33,591 bases of DNA from Scatomorpha sp964345235 (lineage in GTDB: Bacteria > Bacillota > Clostridia > Oscillospirales > Oscillospiraceae): positions 1 to 33,591 of the forward strand of contig CAYFQE010000012.1 of the NCBI GenBank assembly GCA_964345235.1, given 5' to 3'. The translations under genes were made by a program, and so were the position numbers. Positions 6,551 through 12,501 of the stretch are shown piece after piece; the stretch's first letter is position 1, and each line of letters starts with the position of its first letter. The notes beneath the pieces were generated by a model that was given only the letters and a program-made list of their open reading frames with translations, was not told the DNA's origin and searched no databases.

Positions 6551-7654
6551 TTATTTGCCTGTGTAGAACTGATAAGGGATACGAACCTTGGCACAATTGG
6601 CATCAACAATGAGCGTATCTGTGCCTGCAAGAAGCTCGTTGCCGGCAAGGGCGTTCTCGGCTATGAGCATGATAGCTTCGGCCATGCCCTTGGCATCCTG
6701 CATGATTGTTCCGGTCATAACGCCTTCCTGAATCTTCTGCTTGGCAGAATCCATTGCGTCAACGCCGAACACGGGAATGGTTATTGTGTCGCCGCCGTTG
6801 TTGAAGCCCTGCTGCTGCAAAGCTGCAATTGCGCCCTCTGCCATTGCGTCGTTGTTGGCAATTACGAGCTCGACCATGTTCTTGTTATCCATAGTGTACT
6901 CGGCGAGAATGTTGTTCATGTGATCTGTTGCGGCCTTGGCAGACCAAGCGCCGTCCGGGTCTACCAGATAGCCGGACTTCTGAGTCTCGTCATAGAACTT
7001 GAGAGCATCTCTGCCCTTTTCCTTGAGATAGGCATCGGCATCTTCAACACCGTATTGTGTGCGGAACTCTGCCTCGGGGTTGCCCTCTTGGCCCTTGAAC
7101 ATTACATAGGTAATTACGCCGTCGCCGTTGAGGTCGATTTTATCGAAGTTTTCATCGACAAACTGGCCTATCATTTTGCCCTGCATGTGGCCGGCTTCGG
7201 CAGGGTCGGTTCCGACGAACACGGACTTATCGTAGCCGTTTATAACATCATCGGTGACTTCACGGTTGAAGAAAATGACGGGAATACCGGCTGCTTCGGC
7301 TGCTTCTGTTGCCTTCTTGGCAGCATCGGATGCCGAGTCGACAATGTTCACGATGAGAAGCTTTGCTCCGTTTGTGATGGCTGTGTTGATCTGGTCGGTC
7401 TGTGTGGCCTGAACAGTGTTGCCGTCGTAGTTCTGGAAGCTGATGCCCTTGGCTTTGAGCAAATCATCCATATTGGCTCTGACTGTTGAGATGTAGGGAT
7501 CTGCAAAGTTGTAGTAGAAAACCGCTACATCGGCTGTACCGGATGCTTCCGGCGCTTTGCCTTCTTCGGCAGGTTTTTTCTCCGATGTCTGTCCGCAAGC
7601 GGCAAGCAAGAACACGGAGAGGATTGCAAGCATTAGTGCAAGAAATCTTTTCAT
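6551..7654 (-). CDS. mglB: Galactose/glucose-binding lipoprotein MglB
   Basis: The substrate-binding protein of the importer, tethered to the outer face of the membrane. The signal peptide ends in lipobox LAAC, with the lipidated cysteine at residue 20, followed by a charged linker. The mature part (about 42-367) is a periplasmic-binding-protein fold. An EF-hand-like calcium loop, DLNGDGVITY (174-183), is diagnostic of the MglB galactose/glucose group rather than ribose or xylose proteins. Likely sugar contacts by family comparison are N130/R131, R198, W237, N267, D269 and D299. ATG at 7654 follows AGGAGG. It is the first gene of the operon. Sugar identity is inferred from family features, not proven. 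Confidence 0.93.
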   Translation of the reverse strand: MKRFLALMLAILSVFLLAACGQTSEKKPAEEGKAPEASGTADVAVFYYNFADPYISTVRANMDDLLKAKGISFQNYDGNTVQATQTDQINTAITNGAKLLIVNIVDSASDAAKKATEAAEAAGIPVIFFNREVTDDVINGYDKSVFVGTDPAEAGHMQGKMIGQFVDENFDKIDLNGDGVITYVMFKGQEGNPEAEFRTQYGVEDADAYLKEKGRDALKFYDETQKSGYLVDPDGAWSAKAATDHMNNILAEYTMDNKNMVELVIANNDAMAEGAIAALQQQGFNNGGDTITIPVFGVDAMDSAKQKIQEGVMTGTIMQDAKGMAEAIMLIAENALAGNELLAGTDTLIVDANCAKVRIPYQFYTGK

Positions 7655-7674
7655 TTTTATCCTCCTGTTATTTA

Positions 7675-7694
7675 CTCGGTGTTTTACACCTGAG
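7675..7694. promoter_or_regulatory. Candidate operator in the mglB leader
   Basis: The minus strand reads CTCAGGTGTAAAACACCGAG. GGTGT and ACACC (7690-7678) are perfect inverted repeats around AAA, with CTC/GAG just outside offset by one base. It lies between the promoter and the mglB ribosome binding site, where a repressor would block transcription. No regulator gene is adjacent, and it could equally be an mRNA hairpin. Confidence 0.4.
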
Positions 7695-7705
7695 TTATTA
7701 CGGAT

Positions 7706-7734
7706 ATTTTACTACTTTTTGACATCGAATTCAA
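7706..7734 (-). promoter_or_regulatory. Promoter of mglBAC
   Basis: On the minus strand, -35 TTGAAT (7734-7729), a 17-bp spacer, and -10 TAAAAT (7711-7706). Transcription would start near 7699, just upstream of the inverted repeat at 7675-7694. Confidence 0.75.
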
Positions 7735-7936
7735 GCAATATTACTCTTTTTCTCAAAGTTTGCCAGGAATTTGTGGACGGTTTTCGTCGTTTTGCACAAA
7801 AACTTTAATATTTGTGTTTTTTTTATATAATTTTCTATCTTAAGCGGAGCTATGTCCGCAGCTCGTGGACATTTTGACCGTTTTTACTTTCTATTTAACG
7901 AGCTTATTAATAATTTATAAAGTATAATACGAATTA
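7735..7936. other. AT-rich divergent intergenic spacer
   Basis: This separates the divergent mgl operon and comEB. No gene was seen. A TATAAT at 7923-7928 lacks a convincing -35. No cre-like site of correct spacing was found, although one near-match around 7780-7800 was considered. Confidence 0.5.
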
Positions 7937-7965
7937 TTGACTTTTATTTTTATATTATATATCAT
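7937..7965 (+). promoter_or_regulatory. Promoter of the dCMP deaminase gene
   Basis: TTGACT (7937-7942), a 17-bp spacer, and TATCAT (7960-7965), 31 bases before the start codon. Confidence 0.75.
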
Positions 7966-7995
7966 GTTTTTGTTATTTTTATTTGGAGATGCGCT

Positions 7996-8478
7996 ATGAA
8001 TAAGAGAAAAAGTAAGGAATTTTATTATTTAGGTATAGCAGACTCGGTATGCGAGCGCTCTACCTGTCTTAGAAAGAAATATGGGGCAATAATTGTAAGA
8101 AACGACGAAATTATCTCCACCGGATATAACGGCGCGCCCAGAGGCAGAAAAAACTGTGTGGATTTAGGCAGATGTGAGCGTGAGAGGCTGAATATCCCCT
8201 CGGGCGAGAGATATGAGCTTTGCCGCTCGGTACACGCCGAAGCAAACGCCATAATTTCGGCATCGAGGCGCGATATGATAGGCGCAACCCTCTTCCTTGT
8301 AGGGAGAGATGCCAAAAGCGGCGTGCTTTTGGAATCGAGCGTCCCCTGCTCAATGTGTAAAAGGCTCATACTTAACGCAGGGATAGTCAGGGTCGTCATG
8401 CAGAGCGGAGAGGATGCTTTTGTGGCTGTTGAAACAAAGGATTGGATAGAAAACGACGATTCTTTGTGCGGAATTTAA
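7996..8478 (+). CDS. comEB: dCMP deaminase (ComEB family)
   Basis: A zinc enzyme that converts dCMP to dUMP, feeding dTMP synthesis in the cytoplasm. The cytidine/deoxycytidylate deaminase signature is complete: H80-A-E82 supplies a zinc ligand and the catalytic glutamate, and PCSMC (117-121) supplies the two zinc cysteines C118 and C121. The GYNGAPRG segment near 43-50 and the cysteine-rich insertion around 54-76 are typical of dCMP deaminases. The 160 residues match the family length. ATG at 7996 follows GGAG at 7985-7988. The name comEB reflects the Bacillus orthologue; no competence genes are nearby and it appears monocistronic. Confidence 0.93.
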   Translation: MNKRKSKEFYYLGIADSVCERSTCLRKKYGAIIVRNDEIISTGYNGAPRGRKNCVDLGRCERERLNIPSGERYELCRSVHAEANAIISASRRDMIGATLFLVGRDAKSGVLLESSVPCSMCKRLILNAGIVRVVMQSGEDAFVAVETKDWIENDDSLCGI

Positions 8479-8485
8479 GTTTTGC

Positions 8486-8513
8486 TTGACTTATTCTTCA
8501 TAAACTGTATAAT
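8486..8513 (+). promoter_or_regulatory. Promoter of rpsF-ssb-rpsR
   Basis: TTGACT (8486-8491), a 16-bp spacer, and a perfect TATAAT (8508-8513). The start near 8520 leaves a 65-nt leader that contains the S6:S18-type structure. Confidence 0.85.
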
Positions 8514-8537
8514 TAGTAGTCTGACTTTATCAGATAT

Positions 8538-8578
8538 TTCCTTTCCCGCCAAAGGCGGGACATTAGGCCGTAAGGAGG
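8538..8578 (+). promoter_or_regulatory. rpsF leader, likely S6:S18 autoregulatory RNA motif
   Basis: TCCCGCC (8544-8550) pairs with GGCGGGA (8554-8560). Below it, TTCCTT (8538-8543) can pair with AAGGAG (8572-8577), which is the rpsF ribosome binding site. The 3' strand between the two stems is an asymmetric internal loop of 11 bases containing CCG (8568-8570). A hairpin over an asymmetric loop with a conserved CCG before rpsF is the described S6:S18-binding leader motif. Binding of the complex would hold the Shine-Dalgarno closed and repress the operon. Confidence 0.65.
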
Positions 8579-8585
8579 TGTAGAC

Positions 8586-8882
8586 ATGGCTAAGTTAAAC
8601 GAAAAGTATGAGCTCATGTACATTATCGATGCCGGAATCTCCGAAGAGGAGACCGAGGCTTTGATTGAGAGATTCAAGTCACTCATCGAAGAGCACGGAA
8701 CAATAGACGAGCACGAGGACATGGGCGTACGCAAGCTTGCATATGAGATCGACTATAAGACAGAAGGTCATTATGTGCTCACAAAGTTCACAAGCGGACC
8801 GGAGTTTCCCAAGGAGCTTTCACGCGTTCTGGGAATTTCGGATAAGGTTCTTCGCAACCTTATAACAAAGCGTCCCGAGTAA
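8586..8882 (+). CDS. rpsF: 30S ribosomal protein S6
   Basis: A primary binding partner of S18 in the platform of the small ribosomal subunit. The 98 residues match the family (about 95-100), with typical YELMYIIDAGISEEE at the N-terminus and a lysine/arginine-bearing C-terminus, KVLRNLITKRPE. ATG at 8586 follows a strong AAGGAGGTG at 8572-8580. First gene of the rpsF-ssb-rpsR operon and the probable target of S6:S18 feedback through its leader. Confidence 0.97.
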   Translation: MAKLNEKYELMYIIDAGISEEETEALIERFKSLIEEHGTIDEHEDMGVRKLAYEIDYKTEGHYVLTKFTSGPEFPKELSRVLGISDKVLRNLITKRPE

Positions 8883-8894
8883 AGGAGGAAAGTT

Positions 8895-9344
8895 ATGCTT
8901 AATCATATCGTTATTATGGGCAGGCTGACCCGCGATCCCGAGCTCAGGTACACTCAGAACCAAATTCCGGTGTCATCTTTCACACTCGCTGTTGACCGTG
9001 ACTTCACATCTCGCGGCGAGGAAAAGCAGACCGACTTCATTGATGTCGTTGCTTGGAGAAAAACAGCCGAGTTTGTTTCCAACTATTTCCGTCAAGGCAG
9101 CATGGCAGTTGTTTCCGGTCGTCTTCAAATAAGAAGATGGCAGGATAAGGATGGCCAGAATCGCCGTACGGCAGAGGTTGTAGCCGAAAACATATACTTC
9201 GGAGAGCCCAAAAGGCGTGGTGATGAAGGCGACAGCTACTCATATAACAGCAATTCCTATCAAAAGAATGATGCTCCCGATTTCCCTGATTATTCTTCTT
9301 TCAGCGAAATCGATGACAGCGAGGGCGGAGATTTGCCCTTTTAA
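8895..9344 (+). CDS. ssb: Single-stranded DNA-binding protein
   Basis: Coats single-stranded DNA in replication, recombination and repair. The 149 residues have an N-terminal OB fold (1-105) with MLNHIVIMGRLTRDPELRYT at the start and the core segment TDFIDVVAWRKTAEF. A glycine/serine/asparagine-rich linker follows, and the protein ends in the acidic tip DDSEGGDLPF that recruits partner proteins. ATG at 8895 follows AAAGGAGG at 8881-8888, which spans the rpsF stop. The gene sits between rpsF and rpsR as in most Firmicutes. Confidence 0.97.
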   Translation: MLNHIVIMGRLTRDPELRYTQNQIPVSSFTLAVDRDFTSRGEEKQTDFIDVVAWRKTAEFVSNYFRQGSMAVVSGRLQIRRWQDKDGQNRRTAEVVAENIYFGEPKRRGDEGDSYSYNSNSYQKNDAPDFPDYSSFSEIDDSEGGDLPF

Positions 9345-9371
9345 GTAAAAAATTAACGGAGGTTTCATAAA

Positions 9372-9611
9372 TTGGCTATGGATAACAGAGGCTTCAAGCC
9401 CAGAGGCCGTAAAAGAGTCTGCCAGTTCTGCGTTGACAAAAGTGATCACATTGATTATAAAGACACTGCAAAGCTCAAAAAATTTATTTCCGAGCGTAGC
9501 AAGATTCTGCCCCGTCGTATGACAGGTACTTGCGCAGTACATCAACGCGAGCTTACCGAGGCAATAAAGAGAGCCAGACATGTTGCTCTTTTGCCCTACA
9601 CAACAGACTGA
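9372..9611 (+). CDS. rpsR: 30S ribosomal protein S18
   Basis: The small-subunit platform protein that forms a heterodimer with S6. The 79 residues contain the family blocks CQFC, IDYKD, ISERSKILPRRMTGTC and HQRELTEAIKRARHVALLPY. The CxxC and later cysteine suggest a metal-binding form of S18. The chosen start is TTG at 9372, nine bases after GGAGG (9358-9362). The ATG two codons on (9378) would be 15 bases away, which is too far. It is the last gene of the operon and is followed by a perfect terminator. Confidence 0.95.
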   Translation: MAMDNRGFKPRGRKRVCQFCVDKSDHIDYKDTAKLKKFISERSKILPRRMTGTCAVHQRELTEAIKRARHVALLPYTTD

Positions 9612-9620
9612 TTTAATTAC

Positions 9621-9653
9621 AAAGCGCACACCGTTTTTAGGTGTGCGCTTTTT
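9621..9653 (+). terminator. Intrinsic terminator of rpsF-ssb-rpsR
   Basis: AAAGCGCACACC (9621-9632) pairs perfectly with GGTGTGCGCTTT (9640-9651), followed by TT and a loss of structure. A 12-bp stem ten bases after rpsR. Confidence 0.95.
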
Positions 9654-9955
9654 GCATAGTTTCTCATAAATTTATAGGAGCAACTGCGAATGCTCAGGAA
9701 ACAGCGCATACTTTTTCACACTAATGTCGGTGTGAAAATTGATTGCGTATTATTCTCGAATTACCGCTGTGGTGAAAACCCAATAAATGTTGGAACATAT
9801 GAGTTTGACTCAAAATAAACTGCTTAGCTAATATTAAAAATGCCGCAGGGCACATTGACCTACTCGTTAAAAGTTGATAGTATTTATCTATTAAGGTTTT
9901 AATCAATTTGTGACAATAATGAAAACGATATTGTTAGACAGGAGAATGTGTAAAT
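9654..9955. other. Non-coding or decayed spacer before the GntR fragment
   Basis: No gene of family-like length is present. A 9-bp hairpin, TTTTCACAC (9713-9721)/GTGTGAAAA (9730-9738), lies inside the small open frame 9690-9818. Further inverted-repeat arms, ACAATA (9913-9918) and TATTGT (9929-9934), sit just before the GntR fragment. The stretch reads like degenerate former coding DNA; its origin is unknown. Confidence 0.4.
9690..9818 (+). CDS. Small open frame of unknown status (42 codons)
   Basis: ATG at 9690 is preceded by AGGAG about 11 bases upstream (9676-9680) and opens 42 codons beginning MLRKQRILFHTNVGVKIDC and ending NVGTYEFDSK. No family is recognised. A hairpin lies inside it, and an unrelated 61-codon frame runs opposite. 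After the stop, another frame reads NCLANIKNAAGHIDLLVKS, so this could be a piece of a frameshifted older gene rather than a working small protein. Confidence 0.22.
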   Translation: MLRKQRILFHTNVGVKIDCVLFSNYRCGENPINVGTYEFDSK

Positions 9956-10153
9956 ATGCTTAACAGTAGCAACATGACTCCCATAAATAATGAGTCTGTC
10001 GTGCAGCAGATAATAAATAAAATTATGGATGCAATTATTGCAGGGGAAATGAAACCCGGAGAAAAAATTCCTACAGAATTGGAATTGATTAAATTACTGC
10101 ATGTCACATATATACCTGCCATATCAATGTTTCTTCCTAATCTGATAAGTTAA
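9956..10153 (+). pseudogene. Truncated GntR-family regulator (N-terminal DNA-binding fragment)
   Basis: The 65 codons include VVQQIINKIMDAIIAG and MKPGEKIPTELELIKLLHV, the first helices of a GntR/FadR-type winged helix (residues about 15-49). A full domain should continue with a recognition helix of the SRxxVREA type. Instead the frame gives TYIPAISMFLPNLIS and stops. None of the three frames downstream restores the missing helix or any effector domain (intact members are about 220-240 aa). A weak ribosome binding site, AGGAG (9940-9944), remains. It is most likely a remnant after deletion; expression as a tiny protein cannot be excluded. Confidence 0.65.
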
Positions 10154-10197
10154 TTAAGACTATATCGCAATTATTTAACCCGTCATATACATAAAAT

Positions 10198-10226
10198 CAA
10201 AATCATGCGTTAATCGCATGATTTTG
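10198..10226. terminator. Perfect 12-bp hairpin between the GntR fragment and coaX
   Basis: CAAAATCATGCG (10198-10209) pairs perfectly with CGCATGATTTTG (10215-10226), loop TTAAT. Plus-strand tail GTTGTTCTT, minus-strand tail ATTTTATG, so it may terminate coaX transcription on the minus strand or be bidirectional. Confidence 0.6.
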
Positions 10227-10261
10227 GTTGTTCTTAAGTTTATTTTGCTTTGCCTAAGCGA

Positions 10262-11035
10262 CTAAAATCTGTCTTTGTTTTTCTCCCAGATTATGGAGAG
10301 CCCTTTTAGAAGCAAATCGGGTTCTATATCTATTTTGTGCTTGCAGTTCGGAATTATCTCTGTGCTGAATCCGCCTGTAGCCAGAAGATTTGCTTCGTAG
10401 CCAAGTTCTTCCTGCATTTTGTCGATAAGACCGTCTATGGCTGCCGCATGCCCGAATACAACCCCCGACTGTATGCATTCAACTGTATTTGTGGAGATAC
10501 AGCGTTTAGGAGCCATGATGGATACTCTTGGCAAAAGACTTGCTTCGGATGCCAGAGATGCCGCGGAAATATTTACTCCCGGTAAAATCGCGCCGCCTAA
10601 AAAGCGCGAGTTTTTATCTATAACCGTCATAGTTGTGGCCGTGCCCAAATCTATAATTATAATAGGGGGCTCATACATATCAAGGGCTCCTACGGCGGCG
10701 CAGACAAGGTCGGCGCCGAGCTGTCCCGGATCATCGATGCCAATGTTTAGACCCGTTTTGATGCCGCTTCCCACCTTGATGGGCTTAAGTCCCGTGGAGA
10801 GTTCGATAGATGAACAGAGCACCTTGGTAAGGTTGGGCACCACCGAGGACAGCACCGCTCCGTCTAAGTTGCCGCCTTTTTTGAGAAAGCGTCTCACTAT
10901 GCTGTCCATTACGGCTGCATACTCATATTCCGTCTTTCTTGTATTGGTCTCGATTCGGGCGAGGCTCTTTACGCACTTTCCCTCAAGGCAACCTATGGTT
11001 ATATGGGTATTTCCGGCATCTACGGCAAAAATCAT
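10262..11035 (-). CDS. coaX: Type III pantothenate kinase
   Basis: Phosphorylates pantothenate, the first committed step of coenzyme A synthesis, in the cytoplasm. The type III (ASKHA-fold) signatures are present in order: the phosphate loop DAGNTHI (6-12), PGQLGADL (103-110) with the expected catalytic aspartate D109, DLGTATT (129-135), GGAILPG and LLATGGF. The 257 residues match the family. The start ATG (11035-11033) overlaps the stop of the upstream panT by four bases (ATGA), so translation is coupled and the pair works as uptake plus trapping of pantothenate. Confidence 0.95.
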   Translation of the reverse strand: MIFAVDAGNTHITIGCLEGKCVKSLARIETNTRKTEYEYAAVMDSIVRRFLKKGGNLDGAVLSSVVPNLTKVLCSSIELSTGLKPIKVGSGIKTGLNIGIDDPGQLGADLVCAAVGALDMYEPPIIIIDLGTATTMTVIDKNSRFLGGAILPGVNISAASLASEASLLPRVSIMAPKRCISTNTVECIQSGVVFGHAAAIDGLIDKMQEELGYEANLLATGGFSTEIIPNCKHKIDIEPDLLLKGLSIIWEKNKDRF

Positions 11036-11613
11036 TGATTTTTATCCTTTCTGAAGTTGATTATTCTCAGCACAGTAGGGCTCAGAACGGCATTGGTAAG
11101 AACTTCGAAGATGAAATTCAGGCCTATCATGCCGAATATAATAAAGCTGACAGCCGAACCCTGATATCCGCTTGCGCTTGCCCATCCTTCTATGGTTTCC
11201 ATAAAGAACGCAAGGCATCCCAGTACAAAGATGAGCGTATTTGTAAACGGGGTAATAATGGCTGCCGCAACCGTGGCAAAATAGCGGTTTTTCTTCTCGA
11301 AGAGCCTGTATACAATCCCTCCTGCAAAACCGGCTGCAACACCCTTGGCTATAACGGTGAATATTGCGCCCAAGGGGTTTACCGCTAAAAACGGTCCGGC
11401 ATCGCCGGAAAAGAGAACGGCCAACGCAAACACAAAGCCCAACCAAGCGGCTGCCGCCGGACCGTAGAGTGCGGCGCCTAAGACTATGGGCAAAAGTACC
11501 AACGAAACGGAAAACGGACCAACTCTTATGGGTATAGCTACAGCCAAAAACTGCAGTGCAAAAACTATAGCCGTCAACAGAGCAAGTCCTGTGAGTCTTC
11601 TTGTTTTATTCAT
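11032..11613 (-). CDS. panT: ECF transporter S component, probably for pantothenate
   Basis: The substrate-specific membrane subunit of an energy-coupling-factor vitamin importer; the shared EcfA/A'/T module is not in this window. The 193 residues form about six hydrophobic helices starting TGLALLTAIVFALQFLAV, with a family-typical second segment SVSLVLLPIVLGAALYGP. The start chosen is ATG at 11613 after GGGAGGAAAA. A frame-compatible upstream ATG at 11658 would add 15 residues, but without a ribosome binding site and almost at the promoter. Pantothenate specificity is inferred from the ATGA overlap with coaX, not from binding-site residues. Confidence 0.85.
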   Translation of the reverse strand: MNKTRRLTGLALLTAIVFALQFLAVAIPIRVGPFSVSLVLLPIVLGAALYGPAAAAWLGFVFALAVLFSGDAGPFLAVNPLGAIFTVIAKGVAAGFAGGIVYRLFEKKNRYFATVAAAIITPFTNTLIFVLGCLAFFMETIEGWASASGYQGSAVSFIIFGMIGLNFIFEVLTNAVLSPTVLRIINFRKDKNQ

Positions 11614-11663
11614 TTTTTTCCTCCCGCTGTTGCTCCTTCTTGTGAGGATGTAACGCAAGATTA

Positions 11664-11691
11664 ATTATACCAAATTTTACTATAATGACAA
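11664..11691 (-). promoter_or_regulatory. Promoter of panT-coaX
   Basis: On the minus strand, -35 TTGTCA (11691-11686), a 16-bp spacer, and a perfect -10 TATAAT (11669-11664). The start near 11657 leaves a leader of about 45 nt, too short for a riboswitch. Confidence 0.85.
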
Positions 11692-11775
11692 GATTTATTT
11701 ACTCGCTTTAAACTTATGCTGAGTTCTCTTTTCGGGATTCTGTTAATATTTTAACTTTATGTGCTTTTTTGCATC

Positions 11776-11825
11776 AACAAAAAAGCTTTCTGCGTGAACC
11801 AAAACATTAGTTCACGCAGAAAAGC
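11776..11825 (-). terminator. Intrinsic terminator of the XRE regulator gene
   Basis: TTTCTGCGTGAAC (11787-11799) pairs over 13 bp with GTTCACGCAGAAA (11810-11822), loop CAAAACATTA. The minus-strand tail GCTTTTTTGTTG supplies the T run. Outer bases GTGCTTTT (11761-11768) could also pair with AAAAGCAC (11820-11827), giving an alternative nested fold. Confidence 0.88.
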
Positions 11826-11835
11826 ACAAAATCTT

Positions 11836-12345
11836 TTACTTCGTTCTTGCTGTCAAGTTTTTTTTGAAGGCGGCTATTTTACTCATGTATTTGCCGCCGA
11901 AAATGATGATTAACACCATGCAGCCGGTGCCCAGCCCCAGCAGGAAGCCGGATGTAGCCTCGACCGTTGAACTCATAACGGTGACGGTATATTTCAAAAT
12001 AGTGTGTGCAATAAGGCTTATAAGGCCCAACCAGGCAAAAATCTGCTGAAGTATCAATATTTTTTTCTTTTCATTGCTCTCATAGTCTGCTACCATGATT
12101 GCCGTTTCCTTTACATCTTTATCCATATTCTCGCTCCTTTTTTTTCCTTCGAGTATTTCTCGTATGTTTACATCGTAAAAATCCGCCAGCTCTATTATCA
12201 TACTTATGTCCGGCATGTTGCTACCTCTTTCCCAGCGGGAAACCGTTTTATCGCTCACATTCATAATTTCGGCAAGTTCCGCCTGTGTGAGCTTCTTTTC
12301 ATTGCGAAGCTTTTTTAGAAAACTTCCTATCTCTTTCTGGTTCAT
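11836..12345 (-). CDS. XRE-family regulator with C-terminal membrane anchor
   Basis: A predicted DNA-binding protein held at the membrane. Residues 1-62 form a Cro/C1-type helix-turn-helix (GSFLKKLRNEKKLTQAELAE, then VSDKTVSRWERGSNMPD). A charged linker follows, then two hydrophobic helices (about ILILQQIFAWLGLISLIAH and SGFLLGLGTGCMVLIIIFGG) and a short basic tail. ATG at 12345 follows AAAGGAGGT; an upstream in-frame ATG at 12387 lacks a ribosome binding site. The target and signal are unknown. It is monocistronic between its own upstream palindrome and terminator. A membrane-anchored HTH could sense envelope or membrane state, but that is inference only. Confidence 0.88.
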   Translation of the reverse strand: MNQKEIGSFLKKLRNEKKLTQAELAEIMNVSDKTVSRWERGSNMPDISMIIELADFYDVNIREILEGKKRSENMDKDVKETAIMVADYESNEKKKILILQQIFAWLGLISLIAHTILKYTVTVMSSTVEATSGFLLGLGTGCMVLIIIFGGKYMSKIAAFKKNLTARTK

Positions 12346-12418
12346 TCTTACCTCCTTTCTGCTGCCATAGTAGCTGATAGGCAGCACGATTTACAGGACA
12401 TAAAGCGAGAATTCGGAT

Positions 12419-12441
12419 ATTTTAACAGGACAAGTCTTGTC
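12419..12441 (-). promoter_or_regulatory. Possible promoter and palindromic operator of the XRE regulator
   Basis: GACAAGTCTTGTC (12429-12441) is a perfect 13-bp palindrome about one base centre. A -10-like TAAAAT on the minus strand (12424-12419) lies just downstream of it. The -35 is poor. A palindrome between -10 and -35 positions suits a self-repressed XRE gene. Confidence 0.4.
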
Positions 12442-12458
12442 TGTTTTTAATATTTCAG

Positions 12459-12494
12459 CGAAAAAAAGACAGCGTAAACCTGCGCTGTCTTTTT
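12459..12494 (-). terminator. Intrinsic terminator of rny
   Basis: AGACAGCG (12467-12474) pairs perfectly with CGCTGTCT (12483-12490), extended by A/T pairs. The minus-strand tail is a run of seven T (12466-12460), immediately after the rny stop. Confidence 0.9.
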
Positions 12495-12501
12495 ATCTTA
12501 T

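Noticed and set aside
7780..7800. Catabolite-response (cre) site before mglB
   Set aside because: TGCAAAACG-like sequence on the minus strand has one base too many against the cre consensus and lacks the symmetric half.
9721..9906. 61-codon minus-strand frame (ends NSRIIRNQFSHRH)
   Set aside because: No ribosome binding site, it overlaps another frame and a hairpin, and resembles no family I know; coding status cannot be supported.
11614..11658. Upstream start for panT adding 15 residues
   Set aside because: The extension, rich in arginine and serine, begins about where transcription should start and lacks a ribosome binding site; ATG 11613 has GGGAGGAAAA.
12346..12387. Upstream start for the XRE regulator
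   Set aside because: No ribosome binding site, while ATG 12345 has AAAGGAGGT at ideal spacing.
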